Source of the DNA: Vicugna pacos
Lineage: Eukaryota; Chordata; Mammalia; Artiodactyla; Camelidae
DNA: 64,000 nt
Direction of reading: 5' to 3'
NCBI RefSeq assembly: GCF_048564905.1
Contig: NW_027328740.1
Location: 3,913,292 to 3,977,291 of the forward strand
Part shown: piece after piece, positions 63,642 to 64,000 of the stretch
Layout: every line of letters begins with the position of its first letter
How positions within the stretch are numbered: the stretch's first letter is position 1
Notes under the pieces: generated by a model
What the model was told of the DNA's origin: nothing
Seen by the model: only the letters and a program-made list of their open reading frames with translations
Database searches by the model: none
Made by a program: the position numbers and the translations under genes

Positions 63642-64000
63642 GCGTTTATATTCTAAATTCGATATTCAGTATTCTGTATTCTATATTCTAAATTCTGTGT
63701 TCTGCATTCCATGTTCTAAATTCTGGGTTCTATATTCTCTATTCTATATTCTATCTTGTGTGTTGTACATTCTATATTCTAAATTCTATATTCAGTTTAG
63801 TGTATTCTATATTTTAATTTCTGTGTTCTGTATTCCATGTTCTAATTTCTATATTCATTATTCTGTATTCTATATTCTTAATTCTGTGTTCTGCATTCCA
63901 TTTTCTATATTCTGGGTTCTATATTCTATTTTCCATATTCTAAATTCTGTGTTCCATATTGTATATTCTGTATTCAATATTCTGCATTCCGTATTCTACA
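63642..64000 (+). repeat. U77, partial unit at the window end
   Basis: s1 to part of s6. Matches U71 at offset 5382 through four private variants. Confidence 0.85.

Larger units (their letters stand above)
1..64000 (+). repeat. Heptamer satellite array spanning the whole window
   Basis: Every stretch read parses into 7-bp monomers close to ATTCTRT (common forms ATTCTAT, ATTCTGT, ATTCTAA, GTTCTGC, ATTCCAT). All are in the same orientation, with TTC on the + strand about every 7 bases. I found no unique spacer, transposon, inverted segment or non-satellite insertion. Array ends are not in the window, so the true length exceeds 64 kb. Nested periods of 7, 63, 189, about 944 and about 5300-6700 bp are described in the other entries. 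Biological role is unknown; a heterochromatic location is inferred from sequence type alone. Confidence 0.98.
50982..64000 (+). repeat. Right domain: more diverged units
   Basis: Holds U63-U76 and partial U77. Shared private variants link U68/U70 (offset 2574), U68/U72 (offset 3692) and U71/U77 (offset 5382), so local duplication also operated here. The one type-B string has ATGAAAT, as in the left domain. Confidence 0.75.

Noticed and set aside
1-64000. CRISPR array
   Set aside because: There are no unique spacers between constant repeats; all sequence is the same heptamer family.
1-64000. Telomere or degenerate telomeric repeat, since the monomer is 7 bp
   Set aside because: Neither strand shows the G-run character of TTTAGGG-type or related telomere repeats; the monomer is ATTCTRT.
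1-64000. Human-type satellite II/III (CATTC family)
   Set aside because: CATTCC occurs at fixed places, but the period is 7 bp, not 5, and most monomers are TATTCT or AATTCT.
1-64000. Heat-shock elements from repeated TTC/GAA
   Set aside because: TTC recurs in one direction every 7 bp; the alternating inverted GAA and TTC at 5-bp spacing is missing.
1-64000. TATA-box promoters (many TATATT and TATAAT-like strings)
   Set aside because: They follow from the monomer and have no positional specificity or linked gene.

Overview
The window is one uninterrupted tandem satellite array with no gene, RNA gene, transposon or unique spacer that I can support. Everything is a degenerate 7-bp monomer, roughly ATTCTRT, in one orientation from base 1 to base 64000, and both window edges cut the array. 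The + strand is T-rich (about half T and 30% G+C in a line I counted). Such an array points to eukaryotic heterochromatin (pericentromeric, subtelomeric or a similar block). The species cannot be read from the sequence.

The array is organised at several nested levels. Nine heptamers form a 63-bp subrepeat. Fifteen subrepeats (s1 to s15) form a higher-order unit of 135 monomers, one of which (GTTTAT) has only six bases, so the unit is 15 x 63 - 1 = 944 bp. Within it, three-subrepeat strings of 189 bp recur (s4-s6, s7-s9, s13-s15), with two-subrepeat strings (s1-s2, s11-s12) and singles (s3, s10) that look like shortened versions. I used the GCGTTT at the six-base monomer to cut the window into 76 complete units (U1-U76) plus two partial ones. 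Their lengths run from 307 to 1700 bp. Each differs from a whole number of 63-bp steps minus one by only a few whole heptamers or single bases. A second unit type (type B) carries a distinctive 189-bp string with the only ATGAAA motif of the array; it occurs ten times.

Region by region: 1-17668 holds varied units with local duplications (periods 1629 and 2580 bp, and a pair 11,385 bp apart). 17669-50981 is a supra-repeat domain where blocks of about 5.3 to 6.7 kb, each containing a type-B/type-A fusion unit, 314-bp and about 1-kb units and a run of 755/937-class units, are repeated with very few differences (offsets 5333, 5899, 2641 and 6708 bp). 50982-64000 holds more diverged units with their own duplications (offsets 2574, 3692 and 5382 bp).

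Many forward-strand open frames of 60 to 212 codons exist, but they are by-products of the repeat: 63 bp is 21 codons, so the frame survives whole-subrepeat gains and losses. They are not annotated as genes. The main points of interest are the 63-bp length quantisation, the order rule obeyed at recombination joints, and the nested recent duplications.
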